Shown here: piece by piece, positions 6,237 to 6,912 of the stretch
How the letters are laid out: every line of letters starts with the position of its first letter
Position numbering within the stretch: the stretch's first letter is position 1
Assembly: GCA_015487405.1 (NCBI GenBank)
Contig: WFPV01000101.1
Location: 1 to 6,912, forward strand
From: Aquifex sp.
GTDB taxonomy: Bacteria; Aquificota; Aquificia; Aquificales; Aquificaceae
Reading direction: 5' to 3'
Length of the DNA stretch: 6,912 bases
The notes under the pieces: model-generated
The model's database searches: none
The model's input: only the letters and a program-made list of their open reading frames with translations
Told to the model about the DNA's origin: nothing
Position numbers and translations under genes: made by a program

Positions 6237-6912
6237 AAAAGATTACGCCGTATTTGGCGAGTCTTTTCCTCGCATCCCAATACCAGTCTTCCCTTCCCGT
6301 AGCGAGTCTGACAGCCATCCTGTAGTTCTCAATAGCTTTCCTTATGTAGCCGAGCTCCTCGTAGTTTCTACCGAGGTAGTAATAGATTCCTCCGTAGGTT
6401 TCCACGAGCTTTTTGGCGTGTTCTAAAACTCTTATGCTCTCTTCAAATCTCCTTAACTTAAATAGGGCTATTCCTTTCACATACCATCCCCAGAGCAGAA
6501 GCGGGTCTATCTTTGTGACGCGATCGGAGTATTTGAGGGCTTTTTTATAGTTCTTTTCCTGAATATAAATGTAAGCCGCATAAGCGAGGGCTATCTGGTT
6601 GTCGGGAAAAAGCCTTATGGCTTCTTCAAACTTCCTTAGGGCTTCCTCTCTCAGGTTCTTGTAAAAGAGCTTTTTTCCCTCTTCGTAAACCTCGTAGGAT
6701 TTTTTCGTCCGTAAGAGTTTTTTCTTTATCCTTTTGAACTCTGAGGAGTTTCTCTTGAGATTTTTCGGTATTCCGAGTTTTCTGATTAACGCCGCCACCT
6801 CTTTAATCCTGTTTTCGGGAAGGGGGTGGGTGGAGAGCCACTCGGGAGGTCTTTCTTTTTCCTCTTTCTTTAGTTTCTCAAAGACCTTTATCATACATTT
6901 GGGGTCGTATCC
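6235..6912 (-). CDS. M48-family (BepA/YfgC-like) metalloprotease, C-terminal part with four TPRs (5' end outside window)
   Basis: The minus-strand frame stays open to the window edge, giving 225 visible residues beginning GYDPKC-MIKVFEKL, so the Met at 6894 is internal. GYDP...M..FEKL, followed by PPEWLSTHPLPENRI (His codon 6826-6828), is the conserved end of the M48 peptidase domain in BepA/YfgC and related proteins; the HExxH zinc site lies upstream, outside the window. After a basic linker, four tandem tetratricopeptide repeats of exactly 34 residues each occupy 6595-6696, 6493-6594, 6391-6492 and 6289-6390, capped by a short amphipathic tail ending YGVIF. Family members act in the periplasm on outer-membrane protein assembly intermediates, with the TPRs binding partners; here export cannot be checked because the N-terminus is missing. 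It is followed 10 bases later by argJ, an unrelated function, as is common in compact thermophile genomes. Confidence 0.9.
   Translation of the reverse strand, partial: GYDPKCMIKVFEKLKKEEKERPPEWLSTHPLPENRIKEVAALIRKLGIPKNLKRNSSEFKRIKKKLLRTKKSYEVYEEGKKLFYKNLREEALRKFEEAIRLFPDNQIALAYAAYIYIQEKNYKKALKYSDRVTKIDPLLLWGWYVKGIALFKLRRFEESIRVLEHAKKLVETYGGIYYYLGRNYEELGYIRKAIENYRMAVRLATGREDWYWDARKRLAKYGVIF

Noticed and set aside
1..6912. tRNA, rRNA, CRISPR, insertion sequence or prophage signals
   Set aside because: Coding sequence fills nearly the whole window, gaps are at most 75 bases, and no repeated or inverted terminal sequences or RNA-like folds are visible.

Overview
The window reads as an ordinary, gene-dense chromosomal stretch from a thermophilic, probably chemolithoautotrophic bacterium of the Aquificales (Aquifex/Hydrogenobacter type). 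This is an inference from style and gene content: heavy AGA/AGG and ATA codon use, Lys/Glu-rich proteins, strong AAGGAGG-type ribosome binding sites, almost no intergenic space, and a short transaldolase directly followed by pgk. I see no mobile element, CRISPR array, tRNA, rRNA or repeat family, and no gene-free stretch longer than about 75 bases.

Plus strand (1-5088). The window opens inside pth (peptidyl-tRNA hydrolase; its first ~60 residues lie outside). After a 75-base AT-rich gap comes a 377-residue polytopic membrane protein with histidine and glycine motifs reminiscent of heme-copper oxidase subunit I-like or NnrS-like proteins. A 62-base gap with a plausible extended -10 promoter then leads into a tight three-gene unit: tal (short-form transaldolase), pgk (phosphoglycerate kinase, TTG start) and a 518-residue molybdopterin-oxidoreductase-fold protein. 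The last carries a four-cysteine Fe-S motif with NuoG-N7-like spacing but shows no cysteine at the usual metal-ligand region. Gaps inside this unit are 13 and 3 bases, so translational coupling is likely.

Minus strand (6912-5085). A partial gene for a BepA/YfgC-like M48 metalloprotease C-terminus with four exact 34-residue TPR units is followed 10 bases later by argJ (ornithine acetyltransferase). The argJ stop overlaps the stop of the plus-strand operon by the four bases TTAA, so the two operons converge with no spacer and no visible terminator.

Functionally, tal and pgk link the non-oxidative pentose phosphate pathway and gluconeogenesis/glycolysis. The Fe-S/MopB-fold protein co-transcribed with them is the least explained gene and, with the membrane protein, the most interesting thing here. 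ArgJ serves the cyclic arginine pathway. I found no evidence of a novel multi-gene system; the findings are mostly small departures from family norms and candidate regulatory structures.
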